A DNA stretch of 64,000 bases, from assembly GCA_001574975.1 (NCBI GenBank), contig KQ965752.1, forward strand, positions 66,802-130,801, written 5' to 3'. The position numbers and the translations under genes are program-made. Positions within the stretch are counted from its first letter, which is position 1; each line of letters opens with the position of its first letter. The notes under the pieces were generated by a model that saw only the letters and a list, made by a program, of their open reading frames with translations, was not told the origin of the DNA and made no database searches. The DNA is from Gonapodya prolifera JEL478. Lineage: Eukaryota; Monoblepharomycota; Monoblepharidomycetes; Monoblepharidales; Gonapodyaceae. Positions 43,955-54,446 of the stretch are shown piece by piece.

Positions 43955-45510
43955 TTGAATACGGATGTGTCCGCGTCAGGTAAAGGTAAGCTGAGTGAAA
44001 GCCATGGGAGAGGATTCCGTAATGGGCGATGAGGAGAGGCGGCGGAAGCGCAGCAACATGCCACTCACTGCAGAAAGCGACAACGCTGCGCGGTTCGCCT
44101 CGTGTGTTTCGTTACGTGCAGAGGCGTGAAGCAGGAACTGAGGGCGTTCTGCGTGTGGGGTCCTAACGGGTTCCTTTTTGCAATTACTTCGGTCACCGCA
44201 TCCACGATATAACGTGGCGCCAAGCGTGGAAGCTCCACGGAGTGACCGGAAACGAAGCAGACAGTGCATCAAAACATACTGGTGGAAGCCGGCCCGGTTT
44301 GGTGCGGTTTACGCACTTTCTATGGAACTGGCGACCCTTCCTGTGCGGCAGAGCCGGACCCAAACCTAAAATCCGAATTGGTCACCAGGTCCGGTACGGT
44401 GGTGGAAGGGTAGATCAACGTGAAGATTGAAGATTGTGGTCGAAATGGAACGGCGCGGTGCGAGATCGCAGGCGAATCATGTATGGGGAAGCTTGGCGCC
44501 CTGAGATGCCGGTTGCCGGCTCGAAACTGTTCCCATCAACCGGCATCACGATGCATGACTCTTGTTTGGCTGTTGTAAGCCACCACCCGTGATTGAGCCG
44601 ACAACGAACAAACAAAAATTCCTGTACCTTCGTGATGACTAAGATCGACGCCACGCAAGGGTGGGTCAGACGACAAACAACCGTGCAAAAATGGCACTCC
44701 TCCAGAAAGGTTTGTTTTTTACCTCGTACGCAAACATAAAAGCTCCTCAGTGCGAATGATTGCCCCTGGTTGCCCCCGCCGCCACCGTAGACATCAGGCT
44801 TCGCCACCACTGCTGAAGCAGACAAACGACAAAATCAGCGAGAGAATTTGTACAAACTAGATTGGGTTGTGTTCGGGGCTTAAAAGTGACGGTTTCAGCA
44901 AGCTATGTACAGTGCTATGCACCTTTTTTATCATCCGGGCAATTCGTGCAGCACATTACTGACTCAATGACAAACAAAATAGATGGCATGTCCGTCCCAA
45001 ATAGACCCGCAGATTTCAAAAGCCACGTGAGTCCGGTCTCAGCGTGTTTTGGGCACGCGTATAGGGATCGATCAACAGCGCTCATCATTACGTGGAAGTG
45101 GCGCTGCCATCGTCAATCGTCGGCAGGGGTTTCTAAGCTCTCTGCTTCTTCCTTGCCCCAAAGATTGCACCTATTTGTTGCAGCCCGACTCGAGGACTCT
45201 TTTTGGCCTTTTCCTGCAGGCTGTAACTAAAACTGCGAAGGCATGACGAACCAGGACGGTAGGGATCCCTTGGCCAACCACGGAAGGCACAAATACGTAT
45301 TGTACGAGTAGTAAAATCTGACGTCAGACTGTCGAAGAAATGATTTTTCATCAGGGCAAGCTTTTAGGCGCCGACTGGCCGGCTGAGTGCTGATTCAAAA
45401 ATGAATTTAGCGTTGGGTAGGTCGCGCAAGAGACTCCGCGTCATTCGAACTGACGGGTTTTAATCGTTCAGCTAATGCATTCCACGTGTCTCGGCCACCT
45501 GGAACATGCC

Positions 45511-45985
45511 TAGCTGAAACAAAATGTAGAGTTCGCGAGCTGAAGTGACATCAGACACCCCAAGCAGAGGCACAGTCGCATTTCTGCAGCAAGAATGGTA
45601 GTTTCCCCACTACAGCTTAAGTTTGACCAGGTCGACTCTCCTGTATACTGTCTCTCCTGTATAATGTGGCGTCGTGTGAGAGATCAGGTGCGCGCAGCGA
45701 AATATGCGGCCTGGCTCCTGAATGATACATTCCGAAAGTATAGCAAAGTGAGTGCCACTGCTGACACAATCTTTCTTGAAAATATTGTGACACTAGAAAA
45801 TTGCTCCACAGGGCAAAAAATGGTGGCCCGACGTGGGTGCTGCTGGCCGAATTGAAGTCAGCCAGTAAGCCGCTAACTGCGCAATGCTATTGTAGCGAGG
45901 CTCATCTAAAAGGATAGCACGCCGGAAGAAAAAAAAATGCAATTTGGGGCAGAATGTGGAGGTGAGCAGTGTGGGGAGACGGAGC
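45511..45985 (+). repeat. Diverged tandem repeat, copy 1
   Basis: This stretch and 46108-46540 share, in order, several blocks: caaaatgtagagttc; a block with tgac(a/g)tcag; ctctcctgt followed by ctgtctctcctg in copy 1; gctgctgac or actgctgac with caat; gacactagaaa(a)ttgctcc; and gaggttc/gaggctc followed by aaaagga. Identity is perhaps two thirds by eye, so the duplication is old. No coding function is seen. Confidence 0.55.
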
Positions 45986-46107
45986 GGCACTCGGTTCACT
46001 TAATTCGGGCACCTTCTATTGCGACCCCTCCTATGCGGCAGAGCCGGACCTGTGAGGCGAAACCTAAATTTAAATTGGTCGCCATACTAACCCCAGAACA
46101 TATGCTT

Positions 46108-46540
46108 GGCTGGACCAAAATGTAGAGTTCAAGCCCATGTGTGGCTCGAGTGACGTCAGGCTCCCCAAACACCAGGGTGCAGCTGTCGCACTTTCGGCGC
46201 AAGAAAGAAGGAACACAGAGCTTGATCTCATCGACTCTCCTGTTCATTGTGGCTTCATGTGTGGACAGCCGGGCGTATGCATCATGCAGCACAAACGATC
46301 CACGCACAAACCATCTTTTGATGTCAAATGCCGCTGCTGACGCAATTTGTGCTCGTTAAAATGGGACACTAGAAATTGCTCCGCTGGTGCCTGGACATGA
46401 ATGGATGTTGAAAGTCTGCACTCACAATCCGGCCTACTCTATTTTAGCGAGGTTCTTCCAAAAGGAGACCGGGGTGTAAAAGAGAAAACGCAATTCCGTG
46501 CGAATGCACAGGCAAACAGTGCGGTAGAGTTTGACCCCGG
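46108..46540 (+). repeat. Diverged tandem repeat, copy 2
   Basis: Second copy of the repeat at 45511-45985, in the same orientation. The sequence just before it (46015-46070, with tatgcggcagagccggacc) also matches 44325-44375 (tgtgcggcagagccggacc), so the repeating unit is longer than the two copies listed and a third partial copy exists. Confidence 0.55.
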
Positions 46541-46802
46541 CAGAATCTAGGTTGCAAAAAGGATACCGAAAGTCGTGCGTTCGAAAAATACTTCAAGCAA
46601 ACCATAGTTCCCACCAATGATCACGGCTCTCATCGTCGGCCCCGGAGCATCCATACAATTAAAGTTCAACTTTTGAAGCTAATCCCATCTCAACGTAATG
46701 CCCAGTAGCAGTGCATGATACGCAGTAACTTGTTTATTCTATTGACCAGCCCTTGCCTCCACCCGCTTGTATCTCCATCTCAACAGTGCTTTACAGTTGA
46801 TA

Positions 46803-47828
46803 TCATGTATCGCTTTCATCCTCATCCTCACTCGTGTCCGTCTGTGCGTCGTGAACATTCTGCAGGTCCACATCGTACTCAACCTGGGCATGATTCCGCA
46901 ATCTGCACTCAGGATCTCCGACCTCTCTCCAGCAGGAATCGCAGTAGGACCCATTCAATGAGCAGCACACACAGTATCTGACCTGTACAGCGTGTCGAAG
47001 CGGGCCCCGATATGATCGCGGCATGTCTTCAAAGCCCAAGCAGTTGGAGCATGTCTTGAGCATAGCGCAGCGATAACACCAAAATGTGGCGCGTAGCGGT
47101 GGGTATTCAGCAGGGGATAGGTCTGCCTTTATGATGTGTCCGGTACGAAGAGCAGCCATCCCGCGGAGTCCGTCCATTTCGCGATCCGGAATGATCCGCT
47201 CGCACGCAAGGCAAATACTTGGCACGACGGAAAGAAGGTTCGGAAATAGGAAGCGTATTCTAATAGTGAAATCAATCAAGTCCGCCTCCGCTGGCAAAAC
47301 CTCATCCTGAGGCGCGTGGTTCGCAAGGTTGTTGAGCCGCAAGTGTCGGAGCTGGGACTGCGCAGAGCTCAACGGTACAAGTCCCATAAAACCACTTCTT
47401 CTGTCTCTTCTGAGGTCTGTAAGCTCATCCAAGTCCTCCATGGTCACGTTGGGGCAGTTTCTGATGGATAAGGACACGATAGTTCGCTGGAGCAGCAGCT
47501 TTGAAACAGTCCACATCATCACTCCCGTCCTGTCCAGCACCACATGTCTCAGAAGTGAAAGAACGTCCACTGGTAGTTGACTGGCTCCTCCATCTCCGGC
47601 GCGGACCAAGCCCGCAATATCGTCCAGCAATTCGTCAAACTGCTCATCTCCGAACGAAGCTCCAAAGCTGCTGAGGTCCAGATACTGCCAGACAGATGGG
47701 GCGCCTCTGATTCGATGGAGCGAGCGACACGTTGTTGTCAGGTTCAGGCGAGAAGGGACGGGGAGGTAAACCGCGATGCCGGTGAGCGACTCGAGAGGGA
47801 GGGAAGAGAGGCTTGTGGAGGAGGACAT
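46803..47828 (-). CDS. F-box-like protein with C-terminal Cys-rich zinc-binding region
   Basis: The preferred start is the ATG at 47828, giving 341 residues; the frame is open further upstream to 48101, but those residues look like leader. The start reads SSLPLESLTGIAVYLPVPSR then LNLTTTCRSLHRI, an F-box pattern followed by a WQYLDLSSF turn. Leucine-rich segments follow (HVVLDRTGVMMW, LRHLRLNNL). The C-terminus has paired cysteines: CLACERIIP, FWCYRCAMLKTCSNC, then RYCVCCSLNGSYCDSCW and CRLRNH. These could bind two zinc ions in a treble-clef or cross-brace form, but I do not recognise a named family. It ends in an acidic tail. The frame is intact. The broken copy at 48280-49303 is its paralogue, in the same orientation upstream. 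Confidence 0.65.
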   Translation of the reverse strand: MSSSTSLSSLPLESLTGIAVYLPVPSRLNLTTTCRSLHRIRGAPSVWQYLDLSSFGASFGDEQFDELLDDIAGLVRAGDGGASQLPVDVLSLLRHVVLDRTGVMMWTVSKLLLQRTIVSLSIRNCPNVTMEDLDELTDLRRDRRSGFMGLVPLSSAQSQLRHLRLNNLANHAPQDEVLPAEADLIDFTIRIRFLFPNLLSVVPSICLACERIIPDREMDGLRGMAALRTGHIIKADLSPAEYPPLRATFWCYRCAMLKTCSNCLGFEDMPRSYRGPLRHAVQVRYCVCCSLNGSYCDSCWREVGDPECRLRNHAQVEYDVDLQNVHDAQTDTSEDEDESDT

Positions 47829-48279
47829 GGGAGGACTGATGATTTGATGATTCTCGAGAAGGGGAAATGCGACTCCGTTCTTGGTGTGATGGCGGACGGG
47901 TAGAGAGGAAAGACGGCAAGTGGGAGCGGTGACGGTCACTCCGAAAATGAAAGTAAGGAAGCGGATCTCCAGCGGTAGCCTCTCTGAAGAATGCGCGATT
48001 AGTAAGCTTGAGCACAAGGTGGTGGTTTCGTGGCCGGTCGAACTTGGAAAAAGTTCTACCGACATTCTCAAGGTCTCACTTGAATCGAGCTGGGTATTCA
48101 AATAACACTCGCACTGTCGCTGCTAGGAAGTGGGAGCTGCCGTGGTCGCAGTCCAGTTTCGAAGTCATTGAATGACGAGCGCTTCCGTTTCATATTATAA
48201 ATAAATAGTCACTCATAGAATAGCTCCACTTCTCTTAAAACAAATTGCCACCATTGCATGCCACAGCCTCACAACCTCT

Positions 48280-49303
48280 TCAATCACCACCGGCACCCTC
48301 GACGACAGCTACGTCAGATGGCAGCTCCTCGTGGTTCCTTGAGCTGCACACGGGATCTCCAACCGAGCTCCAGCACTTGTCACAATACGACCCGCTCACT
48401 GCGCACCGTACGCAATTCCAACATAGAACATAGAAAAAAAAATTGGCCAGTCGTACACTGGTGAATAGTCCTCGAAATCTCTGCAATGAGAGCACGTCCA
48501 CCAAACTGTGCAGTCCTGACACCAAAACATGCCCTGCACCGGTGGGAAGTCGAGTGTGGGGAAGAAGTCGGCAGGGATGTAATGTGTGCGTAGTAATGCC
48601 AGTTCACGGAGCTTCCTCTTTTCATGTTCGGGGATGACCCTGATGAAGAGGAGGCATATGCTTGGTCGCATGGAAAGAAAGTTGGGACAAAATGCGTACT
48701 TTGTTGGTGAAATCGACCATATTCTGCTCTGCGGGTACGTGGACCTCAAGTCCATGATTGAGGAACGGACGTCGCACAAGGTCGCTGATGCGCAAGTGCT
48801 GGAACTGGGACTGATCAAATGGCATCGTCTCGGGAGCATAACCGGGTGATCTTCTGTCCTTTCTGAGCGCGAAAAACTGAAAAAAGACGTGTTCGTTCGC
48901 GTTAGGGCTGTCTTTGACGGACAAGGAGATGATGTCTGGCCGCGACAAAAGCTTTGCTACAGTCCACATCAACACTCCAGTTCTGTCTAGCACAACGTGT
49001 CAGAAAAGTGAAAGAACGTCCAAAACCGGTTGCATGTCCCGTGGACACGCTCCTTCCTCCCGGTCCCCGGCTAGAACCCATCCCCCAATTGTGAACATCA
49101 ATCCATCAAACTGGTCGTCTCCGAATGAAGAGTTGAAGCAGCTGAGGTCGAGGTGCTCCCACACCGATCTGGCGCCAAGAGTGCGATAGAGCGGCAAGTT
49201 TTAGCCAGGTTGAGGCGAGTAGAAACGGAGAGCGGAGTCGCGATGGCAATAAGGGATTCAAGGGGTAGGGCAGATAGGCTAGTGGATTTGGTCGAAGGGA
49301 CAT
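48280..49303 (-). pseudogene. Broken paralogue of the F-box-like/zinc-binding gene
   Basis: Segments match the gene at 46803-47828 in order: ALPLESLIAIATPLSVSTRL (there SLPLESLTGIAVYLPVPSRL), RSVWEHLDLSCFNSSFGDDQ, LDRTGVLMWTVAKLL, PSICLLFIRVIPEHEKRK, FWCQDCTVWWTCSHC and GSYCDKCWSSVGDP. The frame changes near 49295, 49185, 48690 and again before the last Cys block; each fits loss of one base in a short run. An in-frame TGA near 49003 replaces the Arg codon of LLRHVVLDRTG and is explained by one C-to-T change at a CpG (CGA to TGA). The zinc-ligand cysteines are otherwise kept. It is probably a recently dead tandem duplicate. Confidence 0.7.
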
Positions 49304-50130
49304 GATGGAAGCTCCAGGGCTAAAATTAGGATAATGGGCGGGAATGAGAAACCGGATGCGGATTCGCGTCCACTCTGTCACTCGAAGCAAAAACTGAGAC
49401 ACGTCCACCCGAGATCGGTGACTTTCAAAGAGGAAAGCTAGTTTGACGGCGGGCTTCGTGATTGGGGTCCGACTGTTGCTGTGGTCATGCTGCAGCAATC
49501 GCCCCCAGATCTTCGAACACACAAGAACGCTACTGGACCAGCAGTTTCAGCATAAACGTGTTCGAAATGGACCGACTAGCCTAACTGGAAACTCTTCGGA
49601 GCTTGCTCACGCTTTGAGGACATCGACACCGAAACCAAAATATATTTGAATAGAACACATTAAAATACCCTATCACTTATAAAGAGGACGAAAGCCTGCC
49701 TGACGTGTTTTGTGGTGGACGTGTTGACACGGTTTTTACCTGCTGACCAATGATATTGTAATGCGTTAGTGTTTTCGCCAACAAAGTCCATTTCTACTTG
49801 CTCTTCTGGTTCAAATTTTCGATGATCGAAGCGTTGAAAACGAATCTTGGCGCCGATATCACCACTCAAGTCGGAGATTTTCACCAAAATTGGACAACGG
49901 GAATTTGTTTCTCAGGGAAAACCTTGGCCCCGTGCGGCGAAACAAAACCAGTGGCGCTAGAAGTCTGAACGAGAGCTAATCGAAGGAATACGCACAGGAC
50001 AGAGGAGTGCTGAAGAGTGCATTGCTTGCCGACTTGGGACTCGTGGCCGGTTTCGTTGGCGTTTGTGTTTTGCTTTGCCGGAACGGACCCGCTGTCGACC
50101 GACGGAATCAAAGGAACAGGGAGGACGGAC
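49304..50130. promoter_or_regulatory. Divergent intergenic region
   Basis: About 800 bp between the starts of the broken F-box-like gene (minus strand) and the SH3/GATA-like membrane protein (plus strand). The plus-strand frame is open from 50017, so part of this may be coding. No motif is recognised. Confidence 0.35.
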
Positions 50131-52517
50131 ATGGGACGGATGTCATCACTAGGTGAGAGATGGAAGAGTACGCTGGAACGCTCAGGTGGGAATGAGGCCT
50201 CATGTCCCGGTGTCGCTCTTTTTGGTTCCAAAGTCGGGTTGCTGGTGTCAGGGACAGTCGGGATACTGGCTACAACGGCTGTTGCTGGTAAGTTCTACAT
50301 CTACTCTTGCCCGATTGCTCTGCGACGGAACTCGAACCGTGTGTTGCAGCACCTGCGTATGCGCCCGTCCGGCATCACCTCACCAAACGAGCCTTTTCTT
50401 CCCTCAACTGCACGACCCAAGCAGGGTGCGGACTTGCAAGACCGGAGTATAATGAGGTGAACAGGTTCTGCGACCTGACAGAAAAAACATGCCAGTTGCA
50501 GTGCGCCCCAGGGTGAGTGCTCTGGAGAGTCGGCCCAGAGGGAGTCGAGTTCGTCGAAGGCACAACGCAGACGGGACAGAAACTGTCGAACATAATGCGC
50601 TTCTAGCTCTGTCGGGAAAATATCGCGCACTGGAACTACTGTCTCGCACAATTCCATGCAAAATCATGCAAGGCCGACTAACCCACCCCCATTCCCCAGA
50701 TACTACTCATGTGACTGGAACTGGTGCACAAACGACACCGGAGGCTGCTGGGCGGCCGTTCCCATCGCCGGAGTTCAAGGTCCAGGTCAGTTCACTGCAT
50801 TCCATACATACCAAACCGTAAGCCACGCTTCGACGGGTGCGGCTGCTGCTGCTTCTACTGGTGGTGAGTACTGAAATGAGATTTGAAGAGGGCTCGTTTG
50901 TGGGTGGGACAGTCTTGGAGTGTGGTTTGTTCATGACGTGCCAAATTGCTCGGGTGGTGTGTGGCCGGAACGCAACGCCCGATGTGATAGCACCCCCCTG
51001 TCGGAGCGTGCCGCATGAAAAACGATTGCTACTACAAGAAGGACTATGGACTCAATGTCGAAGTTTTTTGTGAATGCGCCCTGCATGCTTCATTGCCAAC
51101 TTTTGTGACCCCCCACTAAACGAAAGCCTCTCCAGGATTCCGAAGTCTGACGATTTCTTCATTACATTCGTCTCTCTTCCTCCCGCAGTACCCACATTGA
51201 CCTCCTCCTCCACCACCGGAGCCGCCGCTGCTTCCCCTGCCGCCGGAACTCCAACCGTCACGGCCGCCGCTGCCGCCGACACGACCACCTCCCCAACTCC
51301 TTCGCCCGCCGCCACACCTAGCTCACCTTACCTCCTTGGCAACGTCCCGCCCCGCACCCTGATCGGCGTTACCGTTCTGATCACGGGCTCTCTCTTTGGC
51401 GCGTGCGGGATCTACGCCGGGCTCCGGATGGCGCGTAACCGCCGGTACGACAAGAACTGGGTCGTGGAGATGGACGCGCTCGCGCCCCCTGTCGACCGCG
51501 GGGAGTCACCCGGCCTGCCGGAGTATTACGAGGGGCCGCATAACGGAGCCTTGGCGACGGCGCCGAGCCCGACGAGGACGGCGTTCCATGATGATGGGCA
51601 TGGTCATGCCGGTGGATACGGTGGGTGTTTTTGGTGGTGTTTTGAGGGGTGGTCGGACGTGCACGTGCTCACAACTCCCGCCCAATCAACAAACAGAGGC
51701 GTTCTCCCGCCCAGTACCACCGCCCATCTCAACTGCTACTACCGTCGCTTACCCAACCCCTGCTCTCACGTCGGGCGTCGGCCCCGACCAACCAGACGCC
51801 CTCCGCCGCGCGTCGACTCGAGCTCCGAGCCCCGCCTCCGTTTCGCCCCTCCTCACGGAACAGCTCACTCCCGGGGGTGCTCCCGAGGTCTCTGTCGCGC
51901 ACTTGACCGTCTTCGCGTCCCTGCTGCCTCCGGTCATGACGTACCTCGACGTCGACGGCGCGCCCGTCCCTGGAAAGAGTGTGGTTCAGCCGGACAGGAC
52001 GTACGTGTGCCAGCGAGGATTCCGCGCCGAACGTAAGGGCGAACTGGAACTCAAGAAGAGGGAGCAGGTTGCGGTGGAAGGATTCGCGCCGGAGGGGAAT
52101 GGAGCGTGGTTGAGAGGTGAGCCTCAAATTTAGCAAAGGAGGTTCAAGAGCCTCCGACGCTAAGCACATCGATCGACCTGTGTCTAGGACGAAACATTGT
52201 CACCGGTGCCCGCGGTATTTTCCCCGCCATCATCCTCGTCAAGGACGCCAGTACGACGACTCTTGAGGCTGAGGCAAAGCTTCGTGCCTGGCGATGCTCG
52301 AGCTGCGGATGCGATGGGACGCAGACACCCGTGAGGCGGACGAGCAAGGACGGGAAGCAGGTACGATTGATGGTTTCGTACTGCATTCGCTTCGTTGAAA
52401 GCTAACACTGATGGACCCAACCCCGAAAAGCATATCTGCGACGAATGCTTCCACAAACGTCGAGCGGCGAAAGGAGCGGCACAGGGACAGCGGCCTGTCA
52501 GCGGGGCGATGATTTGA
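50131..52517 (+). CDS. Membrane protein with Cys-rich ectodomain, cytosolic SH3 and GATA-like zinc finger
   Basis: The preferred start is the ATG at 50131 (upstream alternative 50017); a hydrophobic signal follows (VGLLVSGTVGILATTAVA). Exon 2 is the Cys-rich module NCTTQAGCGLARPEYNEV then FCDLTEKTCQLQCAPG; exon 3 adds YYSCDWNWCTNDTGGCW. A second Cys segment near 51020 (CRMKNDCYYKKDYG, VFCEC) may be another exon, but its splice phase is unresolved. An Ala/Thr/Pro stalk, a membrane helix (LIGVTVLITGSLFGACGIYA, about 51357-51420) and a cytosolic linker follow. The SH3 domain reads YVCQRGFRAERKGELELKKR, GAWLRG, an intron, RNIVTGARGIFPAIIL. The last two exons hold C-x2-C-x20-C-x2-C: WRCSSCGCDGTQTPVRRTSK, an intron, ICDECFHKRRAAKG, closely like a GATA finger. 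From the membrane helix to the stop at 52517 all exons join in phase. Confidence 0.78.
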
Positions 52518-52817
52518 GGATGGCCCGCGGATGTGTGAAGGACATACGTGCGAAGGCGGCTTGCGGATGGTACTGCGAGTAAGTGGAATGATCTCTTTTG
52601 GAATAATGGACCTGCAAAAGTCCGGCCGACGGGATCGGGAGGGCGAAGCAGTGATGATAATTTGAGAGACCGTGAAAGATCGGGTCTCGATTGGAGTGTG
52701 GGACGTCCACTGGACGCTAATTGGAAACACGTTGGACTATCTAAGGTTGTTAAGCTTTTGGCTTTTTGTAATAGAAGATCTTGGGAGAGTTATCAAATTG
52801 TCTGAATCCATTACAAA
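52518..52817. other. Convergent 3' region
   Basis: About 300 bp between convergent genes. Nothing recognised. Confidence 0.4.
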
Positions 52818-53948
52818 CTAGCTCCACATTAATTTTGATTGCATCTCCTCTACTTCATACTTACCCAGACCTAATCGATGTAAGTCATCGAAGACGCAAT
52901 CAAGGCTTTCTTCTTTCAGCATCCCGCGCAAATATTGCATGACCAGTCTCATCTTAATATCGGTCCCGTACCTTTCGGTCCACACGTTGATCAAGTGTGC
53001 GACTAACCTTACTATTTCAACATAGTCTCCAGAAAACCCTTGCAAGTGCGCAGATGCTTCGCCAAGAATGTTCCACCCTCTCTCATAGTCAACGCCAAAC
53101 TTCTGTAAAAAGTCCTCCACGGCCTTGGAAGCTTCCGAGTATCTATCCCTAAAGCTGATAAACGCCCCGACTATGAGAGGTCCAGTTGCACGATATCGAC
53201 CATCGCACAATGTCCATCGACCATCGCGGAATGTCCACACAGTGTATGTGTCCAGTTTTTTTGTGTTGAACAATTCGGGCACTATTGTTTTGAGATGATT
53301 ACCGAAAATAGGTGCCAAGTTCTCAATGGACATCCAATCGAGTAGCCAAAAGAAATCGGTAGTTGACATTGAATCAGAGATGAAGAGATCTCGAATGATA
53401 GAGAAGTTATCGATTTCTTCACTGGGCGCGTCATCTGTTGTCGACGCGCAAAGTTTGGTCAAGGTGTTGAACAAAGGCTCCCATAAAAACTGCACGTGAA
53501 GAACGTCCTGAACAAATGTGTTAAAATCTGTGATGTGATCCTCCAACGAATCCATGACCATACCCTTTTTGTGTTCAATAAAGGAAACGATCCCACTTCT
53601 CTGGTGGAAATCCAGGTGGACAGGAAGGTATAGAGTGTAGGAAATGGTCAGCAATAGTACGCTGTATGTGAGGCATCGTAAATTTGGAATTCCGTCTGTG
53701 GATGAGGATGCGGCGTGATGAAGAACCTCACTTCCAAGTTCGTCCTGGACGGTGTCACTGAAATCTTTCTCGGTTTTGCGGTCTCGATTCATGAAAAAGG
53801 CGAGCGAAAGGAATTCAACTGGAAACTCTCGATAGGCGTAGCCAAGGCGAATGCAAGCATTGCAGCGTCTGTTGGGTTTATCTTTGCCAATGATATCCAC
53901 GAAGGAGGTGAAGTCTCGGTCGACTCCGAGCTCCTGAAGTACCTCCAC
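52818..53948 (-). CDS. Uncharacterised 376-residue protein
   Basis: A single open frame of 376 codons with lower GC than its neighbours. The protein looks globular and helical, for example LRCLTYSVLLLTISYTLYLP, VQFLWEPLFNTLTKLC, and WNILGEASAHLQGF. It has no signal peptide; one hydrophobic stretch near residues 95-110 could be a buried helix. No family is recognised by eye. The frame is too long to be chance at this base composition, so I take it as a real gene or a single large exon. An upstream exon may exist at about 54100-54000. Its different codon use from the SH3 genes may point to a recent arrival, but this was not measured. Confidence 0.55.
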   Translation of the reverse strand: MEVLQELGVDRDFTSFVDIIGKDKPNRRCNACIRLGYAYREFPVEFLSLAFFMNRDRKTEKDFSDTVQDELGSEVLHHAASSSTDGIPNLRCLTYSVLLLTISYTLYLPVHLDFHQRSGIVSFIEHKKGMVMDSLEDHITDFNTFVQDVLHVQFLWEPLFNTLTKLCASTTDDAPSEEIDNFSIIRDLFISDSMSTTDFFWLLDWMSIENLAPIFGNHLKTIVPELFNTKKLDTYTVWTFRDGRWTLCDGRYRATGPLIVGAFISFRDRYSEASKAVEDFLQKFGVDYERGWNILGEASAHLQGFSGDYVEIVRLVAHLINVWTERYGTDIKMRLVMQYLRGMLKEESLDCVFDDLHRLGLGKYEVEEMQSKLMWS

Positions 53949-54446
53949 ATCTTAGTGAGTCCATAATACTTGTAAAGAATGTAGAATCCATCCCGTAATT
54001 TCGCGGAAGCTTATTCGAAACACACGCGGTGCGAAACCGGATCGTGCTGCAGTTGATCGATAGGCAGTCGCCATAGCACCTTGCTACGAGGACGGCGAAA
54101 GCGGAGGTTGTACAGAGACCAAGGTTGCGCGAATCAATGGGAAATGTTGAGAAGGTCGACCAAAGTCGATGTGCACGAGTCACGGTTCCATTGGATTACT
54201 ATTTACATCATACATAGACACATATAAACGATGAAGGCGCCATCACCAGTACATCACGACAAAGAAGATGACGGAGGTCGCCGGCCAGCGGCTCCGTTCG
54301 CAACTGTAACTTATTCTAGACGTAGACTCTGAAACTGTTCAGGTATAGATACCGCAGTCGCACCGGAAACGACAGAGGGCACTGTATGTACATAAACGCA
54401 GGCGGGGACCTGCTTCCCTGCCCAAAGAGTAGCGAGTCATTCACGA

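Larger units (their letters stand above)
43955..46802. other. Gene-free stretch holding diverged repeats
   Basis: About 2.8 kb without a recognisable gene. It contains at least two diverged copies of a repeat, described separately, and a third partial match near 44325. It is AT-richer than the neighbouring genes. No terminal repeat, transposase or RNA gene is visible. Confidence 0.45.
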
